NCBI RefSeq assembly: GCF_021283305.1
Contig: NZ_JAJSOK010000007.1
Span: 62,001 to 126,000 of the forward strand
Reading direction: 5' to 3'
DNA length: 64,000 nucleotides
Origin: Pseudonocardia kujensis
GTDB taxonomy: Bacteria; Actinomycetota; Actinomycetes; Mycobacteriales; Pseudonocardiaceae
Both the position numbers and the translations under genes were made by a program. This document shows positions 16,625-25,353 of this stretch, in pieces. The notes beneath the pieces are model-generated. The model had not been told where the DNA came from and searched no databases. It worked only from the letters and a program-made list of their open reading frames with translations. How positions within the stretch are numbered: position 1 is the first letter of the stretch; the number at the start of each line of letters is the position of its first letter.

Positions 16625-17620
16625 GTGATCAGCGGTCGTGGACGGGTAGTTGTCCGACCGTCGCGCTCCAGGATCGATGCTCATGGATCGGGCTCTCGGC
16701 CGTGGTCGGAGGCGTGATCACTGGTGCTGGACGGTGACGGGCGATTTCCGACCGTGTCGCTCCGGAGGTGGTGGTCATGGTCGGGAGGGACGTGCCCAGC
16801 CGGCGTGATCACCATGACTGGACCCAGTCGGTTCTCTCTGAGCTTCGCGCTCCACAACTGGTGATCATCGGGCGTGCCGTGGTGGTGGTGAGAGCCGTGA
16901 TCAGCGGTGCTGGACGGAGAGGGTCGATTTCCGACCGTCGCGCTCCTGAGTTGGTGATCATGGGGTGGTGATCATGGGGCGTGTGCCGTGGTGGTGGTGA
17001 GAGCCGTGATCGGCGGTGCTGGACGGAGAGGGTCGATTTCCGACCGTTGCGCTCCTGAGTTGGTGATCGTGGGGCGTGCCGTGGTGGTGGCGAGAGCCGT
17101 GATCGGCGGTGCTGGACGGAGAGGGTCGATTTCCGACCGTCGCGCTCCTGAGTTGGTGATCATGGGGCGTGCCGTGGTGGGGGCGAGAGCCGTGATCAGC
17201 GGTGCTGGACGGAGAGGTCGATTTCCGACCGTCGCGCTCCAGAATCGACGATCATGGGCTTGCCATGGCCGCGCTGAGAGCCATGATCAGCAGGGCTGGA
17301 CGGAGCGAGTCGTTTTCCGACCGTCGCGCTCCCCGCTCAGTGATCATGCACCGCGGTCCGGGAGTGAGAGGCCGTGATCACTGGTGTCGGACACGGCCGG
17401 GCGATTCTCGAGCGTCGCGTTCCCCGCTTGATGGCCTTGTCGGCCGGTGCCGGGTGATATCGGCCCGTGATCACCAATCCTGGAGGGAGGTGGTCGATTT
17501 CCGACTGTCGTGCTCCACGATTGGTGATCACGCAACGCGGTCGGGGGAGGGGCTGTGATCACCAACGGTGGAGGCAGCCGGCCGGTCTCCGACCGGCGTG
17601 CTCCAGGACTCGTGATCATG
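16625..17620. repeat. Degenerate tandem array, about 11 units of ~93 bp
   Basis: Intergenic stretch between two convergent genes. Units begin near 16625, 16714, 16805, 16897, 17007, 17100, 17193, 17284, 17374, 17467 and 17555. The period is 88-93 bp, except one of about 110 bp caused by a short internal duplication around 16955-16974. Each unit has a GTGATCA-type palindrome, GGTGCTGGACGG, the core ATTTCCGACCGTCGCGCTCC and a second TGATCA-type palindrome. GGTCG and CGACC flank ATTTC as a small stem. The central units (4-7) are nearly identical; the ends diverge. Because 93 is 3x31, short ORFs repeat in every frame, but none has a convincing start or codon pattern. No gene was found here. Confidence 0.9.
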
Positions 17621-17748
17621 GAAGCCGCTGGGCCGGGATGGAGCGCGACCCGAGTCGTCCTGCGCGCCTCGAGAACGGCGACGGCACCCCGCCCGTCGGA
17701 CGGGGTGCCGTCCTCACTCGTCGGCCGGGCCAACCCGGCCGGCCGCGC

Positions 17749-18315
17749 TCACTCCTGCTCGGAGCCCTTGTCGGAGCCCTTGTCGGAGCCCTTCTCGGAG
17801 CCCTTCTCGGAGCCCTTCTGGGAGATCTCCTCGGACGTCTCGGTCTCCTGCACCGGCAGCGCGGCGGCCGGGACCTGCACCGGGATGCTGGTCACGCCCG
17901 GCTTCCGCGGCTCGGCGTAGACGCCCGCCACGCGGACCTTCAGCACGCCCGCCTCGTAGGAGGCGCTCACCGCGTCGGCGGTGACGTGCTGCGGCAGGGC
18001 GAAGCTGCGGCGGAAGGAGCCGTAGCGGACCTCGCGGAACCGGCGGCCGCCGGTCTCCTCGTTCCGCTCGTCACGGCGCTCACCGTGCACGACGAGCCGG
18101 CCCTCCTCGACGTCCACGTGCACGTCGGCGGCGGGGTCGAGGCCCGGGACCTCCAGGGAGACCAGGGCGTCGTCGCCGTCCCGGGTCACGTCGGCGGCCG
18201 GGGTGAACCCGGTCTCCGGGCGCGCGAAGCGCACGGGGGACGGGCCGAAGGCGCGGCGGACGAGGGCGTCGAACTCGGCGAAGAAGGGGTCGCGGCGCGG
18301 GATCAGGGTGCTCAT
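17749..18315 (-). CDS. hsp20: Hsp20/alpha-crystallin small heat-shock protein
   Basis: 188 aa; GAGGAG 7 nt before the ATG. It starts MSTLIPRRDPFFAEFDALVR, typical of actinobacterial Hsp20. The alpha-crystallin domain spans about 40-140 (PAADVTRDGDDALVSLEVPG, GRLVVHGERRDERN, RYGSFRRSFALP, SYEAGVLKVRVAGV). It is an ATP-independent holdase that binds unfolded proteins in the cytosol. Unusual: the C-terminus ends in a charged tail of GSEK/GSDK repeats encoded by five 12-bp DNA repeats (17759-17818). A GGAAT-N18-GTT promoter and HAIR-like palindrome lie upstream. Confidence 0.93.
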   Translation of the reverse strand: MSTLIPRRDPFFAEFDALVRRAFGPSPVRFARPETGFTPAADVTRDGDDALVSLEVPGLDPAADVHVDVEEGRLVVHGERRDERNEETGGRRFREVRYGSFRRSFALPQHVTADAVSASYEAGVLKVRVAGVYAEPRKPGVTSIPVQVPAAALPVQETETSEEISQKGSEKGSEKGSDKGSDKGSEQE

Positions 18316-18368
18316 GGCGCTCTCCTCGAAGCTGGTCGCTGGCGGGGTTCGCATCGTATGGCTCAGTA

Positions 18369-18394
18369 AACCTGAGCCGTATCGGCTCAATTCC
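18369..18394 (-). promoter_or_regulatory. SigH/SigR-type promoter with HAIR-like HspR operator
   Basis: Read on the minus strand: GGAAT (18394-18390), exactly 18 nt, GTT (18371-18369). This matches the GGAAT-N18-GTT consensus of heat/oxidative-stress sigma factors SigH/SigR. Inside the spacer, TTGAG-N9-CTCAG (18390-18372) matches the core of the HAIR element (TTGAG-N9-CTCAA) bound by HspR. A third TGAGCC arm follows at 18366-18361. Dual stress activation and HspR repression of hsp20 is inferred. Confidence 0.65.
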
Positions 18395-18428
18395 CAGCCT
18401 AGGAGGTGGACCGCGTCACAGTGGAGGC

Positions 18429-18593
18429 GTGACGGAGGAACGGAGCTTCGACCGGGACGACGAGCCGGGCGGCGACCCGGTCTGCTGGCTGCACGAGCTG
18501 TGCCCGACCTGCGGGGCGATGCCCACCGACGAGCCGTCGGCCCCGCCGGGCCGGTGCTGGCGGTGCGGCGAGCCCTTCCCGAAGGACGACTGA
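18429..18593 (+). CDS. Small zinc-ribbon-like protein
   Basis: 54 aa from a GTG: VTEERSFDRDDEPGGDP, then CWLHELCPTCGAMPTDE, then CWRCGEPFPKDD at the end. Two CxxC pairs (CPTC and CWRC) about 20 residues apart, plus two extra Cys, fit a small zinc ribbon. It has no membrane segment. It lies head-to-head with hsp20, so it may share the stress-regulated gap. GGAGG is very close to the start, so the exact start is uncertain. Function unknown. Confidence 0.62.
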   Translation: MTEERSFDRDDEPGGDPVCWLHELCPTCGAMPTDEPSAPPGRCWRCGEPFPKDD

Positions 18594-18677
18594 AAGGTTC
18601 GTGCTGCAACCACCGAGGTAGCCCTCCCGGGACGGGCCGGCACCCCGCGGCCCCGGACGACCGAGGAGGACCCACCG

Positions 18678-19010
18678 GTGAGGACCGCCGCCCGCAGCCG
18701 GATCTTCGACCCGCGCCGCCCGTCCGCGAGCCCGCGGCACCGCGCGGTCTACGGCCGCTACCAGAAGGTCTACACACTGGTGGAGTTCGCGGCGGCCGTC
18801 GCGTTCGTGATCGGGAGCGTGTGCTTCTTCTCCGACGCCCTCACGCTGCAGGCCGACTGGCTCTTCCTCGTCGGGTCGATCCTCTTCGCCGTGCGCCCGA
18901 CCGTGGCGGTCGCCCGCGAGACCCACCTCGCCCGCATCCCGGTGCCCGGCCCGGAGGAGGAGCGGAATTCCGAACACGGCCACCCCGAACCGAGCAGCCA
19001 CGCCGCCTGA
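18678..19010 (+). CDS. YrhK-domain membrane protein
   Basis: 110 aa, GTG start with GAGGAG 8 nt upstream. YGRYQKVYTLVEFAAAVAFV followed by IGSVCFFSDALTLQADWLFL and VGSILFAVRPTVAVARETHL gives two hydrophobic hairpins, the YrhK-like pattern. The tail is short and charged. Function is unknown; related proteins are small inner-membrane proteins. It is the last gene before a convergent MaoC gene. Confidence 0.75.
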   Translation: MRTAARSRIFDPRRPSASPRHRAVYGRYQKVYTLVEFAAAVAFVIGSVCFFSDALTLQADWLFLVGSILFAVRPTVAVARETHLARIPVPGPEEERNSEHGHPEPSSHAA

Positions 19011-19099
19011 CGCCCCTGACGCCCAGGCCCCGGACAGCACTGTGCGCGGCCCGTGGTTCCTCAGCGCCACCCACCGCGCACGTGCGGCACGGCCGCGAG

Positions 19100-19564
19100 C
19101 TACTCCATCCAGACGATGATCATGTCGGCGACGCAGGCGGGGCGCTCCGACCCCTCCAGCTCGACGACGGCACGGAAGGTCACCTTCGCGCCGCCGGGGA
19201 CCGGGTCGGCGGCGACGACGCCGACGGCGGCGCGGACCCGGGAGCCCGCGGGCACCGGTGCGGTGAAGCGGACCTTGTCGAAGCCGTAGTTGAGGCCGAA
19301 GGTCGCGGAGCGGACGGTCGCGACCTCCCCGATCATGGTCGGGACCAGCGACAACGTCAGCATGCCGTGCGCGATCGTGGTGCCGTACGGCCCGTCGGCC
19401 GCCCGCGCCTCGTCGACGTGGATCCACTGGTGGTCGTCGGTCGCGTCGGCGAAGGTGTCGATGCGCGGCTGCTCGACCACGCGCCACGAGCTGTGGCCCA
19501 GCTCGGTGCCGGGGGCGACGGCGAGCAGGTCGGGGACGGCGGCGAAGGCGGTCAGGGCACTCAG
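19100..19564 (-). CDS. MaoC-family (R)-specific enoyl-CoA hydratase
   Basis: About 154 aa. Hot-dog fold with the hydratase motif FADATDDHQWIHVDEARA and GPYGTTIAHGMLTLSLVP, where Asp and His are the usual catalytic pair. It hydrates trans-2-enoyl-CoA. The start is odd: no ATG, GTG or TTG lies in frame ahead of the conserved region. The best candidate is CTG at 19564, which overlaps the hydrolase TGA as CTGA and follows GAGGAG closely. The next GTG would remove about 28 residues. It is the last gene of the leftward catabolic operon. Confidence 0.82.
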   Translation of the reverse strand: MSALTAFAAVPDLLAVAPGTELGHSSWRVVEQPRIDTFADATDDHQWIHVDEARAADGPYGTTIAHGMLTLSLVPTMIGEVATVRSATFGLNYGFDKVRFTAPVPAGSRVRAAVGVVAADPVPGGAKVTFRAVVELEGSERPACVADMIIVWME

Positions 19565-20396
19565 CTCCTCGGGGGCGGCGAGACGACGGCGAGCGCCTCG
19601 CGCAGCGCCGCCGCCAGCTCGACGGGATGGTCGATCATCAGGTGGTGGTGGGCGCTGGGGACGTCGAACTGGGGTACCGGGCGCCCGATCAGTGCGGCCA
19701 GGTCCGCCCCGGCCGAGGGCGGGACCAGCACCGACAGCTCCCCGCGGACGACCGCGACCGGACCGGGCAGGGCGGGCAGGCGCGTGCACATGCCCGGCTT
19801 CCCGACCGCGCCGAAGATCAACGGGTCGACCTTCCACGTGTAGCCGCCGAGCACCGCGCGCACCGATCCCTCGGCGATGGCGCGCAGCACGCCCGGATCG
19901 GCCTCCGGCTGCGGCGGGGTGAGCCGGAACCGCGCGGCCACCTCGTCGAGATCGGCGAAGATCCGTGACGCGCGCGGCGGCCGCCACTCCGGGGCCTGGG
20001 CCGGGTTGCCGTCGACCACGATCGAGTCGACGAGCACCGTGGCCGCGACGGCGGCCGGGTCGAGCACCGCCGCCCCGGCCACCACGAGCCCGCCGACGCT
20101 GTGCCCGACCAGCACCGCCGGCCCGTCGAACGCCTGCCGCACGACGGCCAGGACGTCCGCGGACCAGGTGTCCAGCTCGTACACCGCGCGGCGCCCGGAG
20201 TCGCCGTGCCCGGCGAGGTCCATGCTCACCACGGCGAACCGGTCCGGCAGCGCCGGCAGGAGGTGCTCCCACCAGCCCGCGTGCGCGGACGTGCCGTGGA
20301 CCAGCACCAGCGGCACGGTGCCGGGCCCGGGACGGCGCCGGTAGGCGATCTCCACCCCGTCGGCCGACGCCGTCGTGGTCGGGTCGAGCGTCGTCG

Positions 20397-20400
<4 letters not shown>
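19561..20400 (-). CDS. Alpha/beta-fold hydrolase
   Basis: 279 aa; the ATG overlaps the LivF stop as ATGA. Triad elements: oxyanion VLVHGTSAHAGWW, nucleophile elbow LVGHSVGG (Ser near 100), the acid probably in VRGELSVLVPPSAG (Glu or Asp equivalent) and His in VPSAHHHLMIDHP near 260. In this operon it may hydrolyse an ester, a CoA thioester or a ring-cleavage product. The glutamate in place of the usual acid Asp is noteworthy. Substrate unknown. Confidence 0.87.
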
Positions 20401-21141
<741 letters not shown>

Positions 21142-21149
<8 letters not shown>

Positions 21150-21906
21150 GGCTCGCCTCCACCGGGGCGCCCAGGTAGGCCGCCACCACCGTCGGGTCGG
21201 TCCGGGCCTCGGCGGGGGTGCCGGTGAAGATCTGCTTCCCGAACTCCAGCACCGTGACGACGTCACAGACGCCCAGGACCAGGGACATGTCGTGGTCGAT
21301 CAGCAGGATGCCCGGGCCGGAGTCGGCGATCGACCGGACCCGTGCCGCGAAGGCCCGGCTCTCCATCGAGTCCAGGCCGGCGGCCGGCTCGTCCAGCAGC
21401 AGGACCTCGGCGCCGCCCGCCAGCGCGCGGGCCACGCCGACGAGCTTCTGCTGGCCGAGGGTGAGGTCGCGGGCCAGGGTGTCGGCCACGTCTGCGAGCC
21501 CGACGACCTCCAGAGCCCGGGAGACGACGTCGTCGCTCACCTTGCGGCGCGGGACGAAGATGTCCCGCACCAGCGTGCGCCAGCCGCCGGCCCGGGCCGC
21601 GACCAGCAGGTTCTCGGCGACCGAGAGGTTGCCGAAGAGCTCGCCGGACTGCCAGGTCCGGGACAGCCCCGCCGTGCGCCGCTCGTGCGGCGGCAGCGCG
21701 TCGATCCGGGTGCCGTCCAGCAGGATCTCGCCCGCGCTGGCGGTGAAGCCGGTGACGGCGTCGACGAACGTGGTCTTGCCCGCGCCGTTGGGCCCGATCA
21801 GCCCGACGACCGTGCCCGGGTCCACGTCGATGGTCACCGAGTCGTTGGCGACCAGTCCGCCGTAGCGGACCGTCAGGCCCTTGGTGTGCAAGCCCTTGTC
21901 AGACAC
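21142..21906 (-). CDS. livG: ABC transporter ATP-binding protein, LivG type
   Basis: 254 aa, overlapping the permease gene by 8 nt. Walker A GPNGAGKTTFVDAVTGF, signature DLTLGQQKLVGVARAL, Walker B EVLLLDEPAAGLD and H-loop LLIDHDMSL. It has the extended LivG-like insert with TAGLSRTWQSGELFGNLSVA. The signature reads LTLGQQ in place of LSGGQ, as is common in LivG. It pairs with LivF on the cytosolic side of the fused permease. Confidence 0.93.
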
Positions 21907-23893
21907 GGGAGGGCTCCTTCGGCGCCGGCGCGTCGGGGACGGTGGAGGGTGGCGGGCCCGACCGCGAGAGTCTCCGTCTCACCCAGGCGACCTGCTCGCG
22001 GGTGGCGCCCGCGATACCGACCGGGTTGAGGATGGCGGTGATGATGAGGCCGAGGCCGGAGATCAGCGCGTAGTACTCGCCGAGGTCGAACACGCCACGC
22101 AGCAGCGTGTAGACGATGCCGAGCGGGCCGAGGACGCCGGCCACGATCGCGCCGCCGACGCTGGTGATGCCGCCGAGGTAGGCCACGGCGAGCACCTGCA
22201 GGCCGGCGAACACCGTGAACGACTCCGCGGAGAGCTGGCCGCGGCTGAAGCCGATCAGACAGCCGGCGATGCCCGCGATGAACGCCGAGATCGCGAAGCC
22301 GATCAGCTTGGTCTTCCGGACGTCGATGCCGCTGGAGGCCGCGGCGCGCTCGTTGGCGCGGACCGCGAGGAAGGTGCGGCCGGTGTCGCCGGAGGCCACC
22401 CGGATGAACACCCAGACGAGGATCGCGGCGATCACGAGCACCATCACCGAGAACGAGATCCGGGCCAGGTCACGGCCCTCGCGCACGCCCAGGTTGAGGC
22501 CGAAAAGCGTGGCGTCCGCGATCGGGTTCCCCTCGGGCGGGCTCAACGTGTAGTTGTTGAACACGAAGCGTTCGATGGCCAGCGCCGCCGCGATCGTGAT
22601 GATCGCGAGCTGGGCGCCGCGGATCCGGAACGCCGGCAGCGCGACCAGCATGCCGAGCGCCGTCGCGACCAGCGCGGACAGGATCAGCGACAGCGGGAAC
22701 GGGACTCCCCACGCGCTCGTCATCTTCGACAGCGCGAACCCTGCGGCGCCCGCGAAGGCACCCTGGGCGAGCGAGATCTGGCCGAGGTACCCGGTGAGCA
22801 CCACGTAGGACAGCGCCAGCAGCATCACGATGATCGACGTGGTGACGCCGAACCGCCAGGTGCCCTGGGTGAACGACAGCGCGGCCACGCCCAGGACCAG
22901 CAGGATCACGGCGGGGACCGGCTTGAGCTTCGGGATCGAGACGTCCGGGAGCCGGATGGTCTGCAGCGAGCCGCGCGACGGCAGCCGCTTGCCCTGCACG
23001 AAGAGGATGACCATGACGACCGCGAACGGGATGACCTGGTCGAGCCCGGACTGCGCCCACACCGGCCACCAGCTCTTGGTGACCAGCAGACCGATGACCG
23101 ACTGGAAGGCGCCGAGCAGGAGCGCGGCGACGACCACGACCGCGATCGACTCCATGCGCGCCACCAGCAGCACGGCCAGGGCCGGCACGACGAGCAGGGT
23201 GTAGTTGTCCGGGTTGAGGCCGGTCAGCGAGCTGCCCAGCATGACCGAGATCGTGCCGAGCACGACCGCGACGACCTGGGCGACGGCGGCGAGCCGGTCC
23301 GGGGAGAAGCCCATCAGCACCGCGGCGCGCTCGTTCTCCGAGGCCGCGCGGGTGGCGACGCCGGCGCGGGTGAAGCGCAGGTACGCCCAGACCGCGGCGG
23401 CGAGCACCACCATGATCGCGGCCATGATGATCTCCCGGGTCGGGAGGTCGGTGCCCAGGACGCTGATCGAGCCTTCGGGCAGGATCGAGGCGACGTCGAT
23501 GTTGTTGGGCCCGAAGCGGAGCACGACGAGCGCCTGGATCGTGATCATCACCGCGACCGACACGACGACCTGGGCCAGCACCGGGGCGTGCCGCACGGGC
23601 CGGAACACCAGGTAGTGCACGACGAGGCCGAGTACGAACGCGGTGAGGATCCCGATCAGTGCCGCGACCTCGATCGGCGGGCGCCGGGCGAACTCGATCG
23701 AGCCGATCGGGAACACGAGCGTGCCGTCCACGCGCAGCTGGGCGAAGACGTAGGCGCCCCACATGGCCATGGCGCCCTGGGCGAAGTTGATGATGCCGGT
23801 GGCCCGGTGCACGAGCAGCAGGCCGGTGCCGAGGCCGATGTAGATGGAGCCGAGGCCCAGGCCCAGGACCACGAACTGCAGGAATGTCCCCAC
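21899..23893 (-). CDS. Fused LivH-LivM ABC permease
   Basis: 664 aa from a GTG preceded by AAGGAAGGAAGG. Residues ~1-300 are LivH-like (FLQFVVLGLGLGSIYIGLGT, RATGIINFAQGAMAMWGAYV, RVASENERAA-type EAA loop). Residues ~320-620 are LivM-like (YLGQISLAQGAFAGAAGFAL, RIRGAQLAIITIAAALAIER, VRANERAAASSGIDVRKTKL). Most systems encode these as two proteins; here one chain carries both. The tail is Pro/Ser-rich. Together with LivG, LivF and the lipoprotein it forms the importer. Confidence 0.92.
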   Translation of the reverse strand: MGTFLQFVVLGLGLGSIYIGLGTGLLLVHRATGIINFAQGAMAMWGAYVFAQLRVDGTLVFPIGSIEFARRPPIEVAALIGILTAFVLGLVVHYLVFRPVRHAPVLAQVVVSVAVMITIQALVVLRFGPNNIDVASILPEGSISVLGTDLPTREIIMAAIMVVLAAAVWAYLRFTRAGVATRAASENERAAVLMGFSPDRLAAVAQVVAVVLGTISVMLGSSLTGLNPDNYTLLVVPALAVLLVARMESIAVVVVAALLLGAFQSVIGLLVTKSWWPVWAQSGLDQVIPFAVVMVILFVQGKRLPSRGSLQTIRLPDVSIPKLKPVPAVILLVLGVAALSFTQGTWRFGVTTSIIVMLLALSYVVLTGYLGQISLAQGAFAGAAGFALSKMTSAWGVPFPLSLILSALVATALGMLVALPAFRIRGAQLAIITIAAALAIERFVFNNYTLSPPEGNPIADATLFGLNLGVREGRDLARISFSVMVLVIAAILVWVFIRVASGDTGRTFLAVRANERAAASSGIDVRKTKLIGFAISAFIAGIAGCLIGFSRGQLSAESFTVFAGLQVLAVAYLGGITSVGGAIVAGVLGPLGIVYTLLRGVFDLGEYYALISGLGLIITAILNPVGIAGATREQVAWVRRRLSRSGPPPSTVPDAPAPKEPSRV

Positions 23894-23972
23894 AGCCTTC
23901 CTTCCTTGGTCTGCCGGCCGGGGCGGGCGGGCACGACGGCGACCGCCCACCCCGGGGCCGGTGGTGGTCCGC

Positions 23973-25205
23973 CTAGGCGGCGCTCATCTTCGACGGGTCG
24001 AGGTCGATGAAGCCGTTCGGGTCCACCGGCTTGAGCGAGCTGTCCGGCTGGACCTCGAAGAAGATCGCCTGGTGGCTGCAGGACGACGGCCGGTTGGCCC
24101 ACTGCTGCCCGTCGCAGGTCACGGGCGGGCCGGCGAAGGTCGGCATGTCCTTGACCTTCTTCATCGCGTCGGTGATCGACTCCGGCGTGATGTCCCCCTG
24201 GATGCCCTTCAGCACGGTGGCCAGGTTGACCATGCCCGCGAAGGAGTAGAGCGAGCGGGCGGACTGCTGGTCGCCGCGGTCGATCTCCTCCATGGCGGCG
24301 GCGAAGTCGTCGAGCTGCTTCTGCACCTCGGCCGGCGCGTTCGGCTTGGACGCGGGAACCCAGACGCGGGGTTGGATGATCGCGCCCGCGGCCTGCTGCT
24401 TCATGTCGGCGATGAACTGCGAGCAGGAGCCGGCGAACAGCGAGCCCTGGTAGCCCTGCTGGCGCAGCGCCTTGAACAGGCCGGTGCAGCCGTCCTCGGT
24501 CATCGCGATGATGCCGGCGACGTCGGGGTTGCTGGACAGCTCGGTGGCCGCCAGCACGGCGAAGTTCATGTTGCTGCCGGGCGCGTAGAGCGGCGACACG
24601 TTCATCCCGAGGTTCCTGGCCGCCGGCATGACGAGCTTGTCGACGTAGCCGTGGGACGCGGGCGAGTCCGTGACGGCCAGCGAAGCGTTCTTCTTGCCGA
24701 TCTTGTCGAGGATCGTGACCATGCCCAGGGCGCTCGTCTCGAGCGGCCCGGTGAAGTAGAAGGCCTGGCCCCAGGGCAGCGCGTCCGCCGTGGCCTGGCC
24801 GCCGAGCTCGCCGATGATCGGGATCTTGGCCGAGGTGAGGACCGGCACGGCCGCGCCGATCGACGCGTCGTAGGCGTCGAACACGGCGGCGACGTTCGAC
24901 TGCACGAACTGGTTGGCGCAGTTGACGGCGGTCTCGGGGCTGCCGTCGCCGGCGCACAGCTGGATCTTCACCGGGCGGCCGTTGATGCCGCCCAGCTTCT
25001 CGTTGATGTACCGCTCGGCGGCCTGGGCGCCGTAGCCGGTCTGCGGATATGCGGTCGCGCCCTCCATGGGGGCCTGCACCCCGATCGTCACCGGCTGGCC
25101 GCTGAGGCCGCCCGAGGCGTCGGAGGAGCTGTCGCCGGAACTGCATCCGGCGAGCGCGAGGGCCAGGGCCGCGGCGGAGGCGACCGCGGCGAGCGTTCTC
25201 TTCAT
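23973..25205 (-). CDS. ABC transporter substrate-binding lipoprotein, LivK type
   Basis: 410 aa from MKRTLAAVASAAALALALAG-C, a signal peptide with lipobox LAGC (Cys near 21). The mature part is a Peripla_BP_6 domain: PVTIGVQAPMEGATAYPQTG, IPIIGELGGQATADALPWGQ, YAPGSNMNFAVLAATEL. Two late cysteines (TCDGQQW, SSCSHQ) may form a disulfide. The ligand is unknown. Given the HpaB hydroxylase, acyl-CoA ligase and beta-oxidation genes around it, an aromatic or alicyclic acid is at least as likely as an amino acid. AAGGGA lies 9 nt before the ATG. Confidence 0.9.
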   Translation of the reverse strand: MKRTLAAVASAAALALALAGCSSGDSSSDASGGLSGQPVTIGVQAPMEGATAYPQTGYGAQAAERYINEKLGGINGRPVKIQLCAGDGSPETAVNCANQFVQSNVAAVFDAYDASIGAAVPVLTSAKIPIIGELGGQATADALPWGQAFYFTGPLETSALGMVTILDKIGKKNASLAVTDSPASHGYVDKLVMPAARNLGMNVSPLYAPGSNMNFAVLAATELSSNPDVAGIIAMTEDGCTGLFKALRQQGYQGSLFAGSCSQFIADMKQQAAGAIIQPRVWVPASKPNAPAEVQKQLDDFAAAMEEIDRGDQQSARSLYSFAGMVNLATVLKGIQGDITPESITDAMKKVKDMPTFAGPPVTCDGQQWANRPSSCSHQAIFFEVQPDSSLKPVDPNGFIDLDPSKMSAA

Positions 25206-25353
25206 CGAGATCCATCCCTTTCGGCGGGACACGCTGGGTTCATCGGGGGAGTGCGCGGGCAGGGTGGAACGGCCCGGCGGGGGCGTCCACGTCGTCGGGG
25301 GCGCCTCCCGCCGGGCCTGCTTCCGTCGGGGAACCGGAGCGGGCCGGCCCCGA

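Noticed and set aside
16988-17377. Repeated peptides (for example GGAGRRGSISDR) encoded in the 93-bp array on both strands
   Set aside because: The period is a multiple of three, so every frame repeats. There are no ribosome sites, and codon use differs from the neighbours.
21881-24010. A 709-aa plus-strand Asp/Arg/His-rich frame opposite the liv permease
   Set aside because: Antisense shadow of a clear membrane protein; composition is typical of GC-rich complementary frames.
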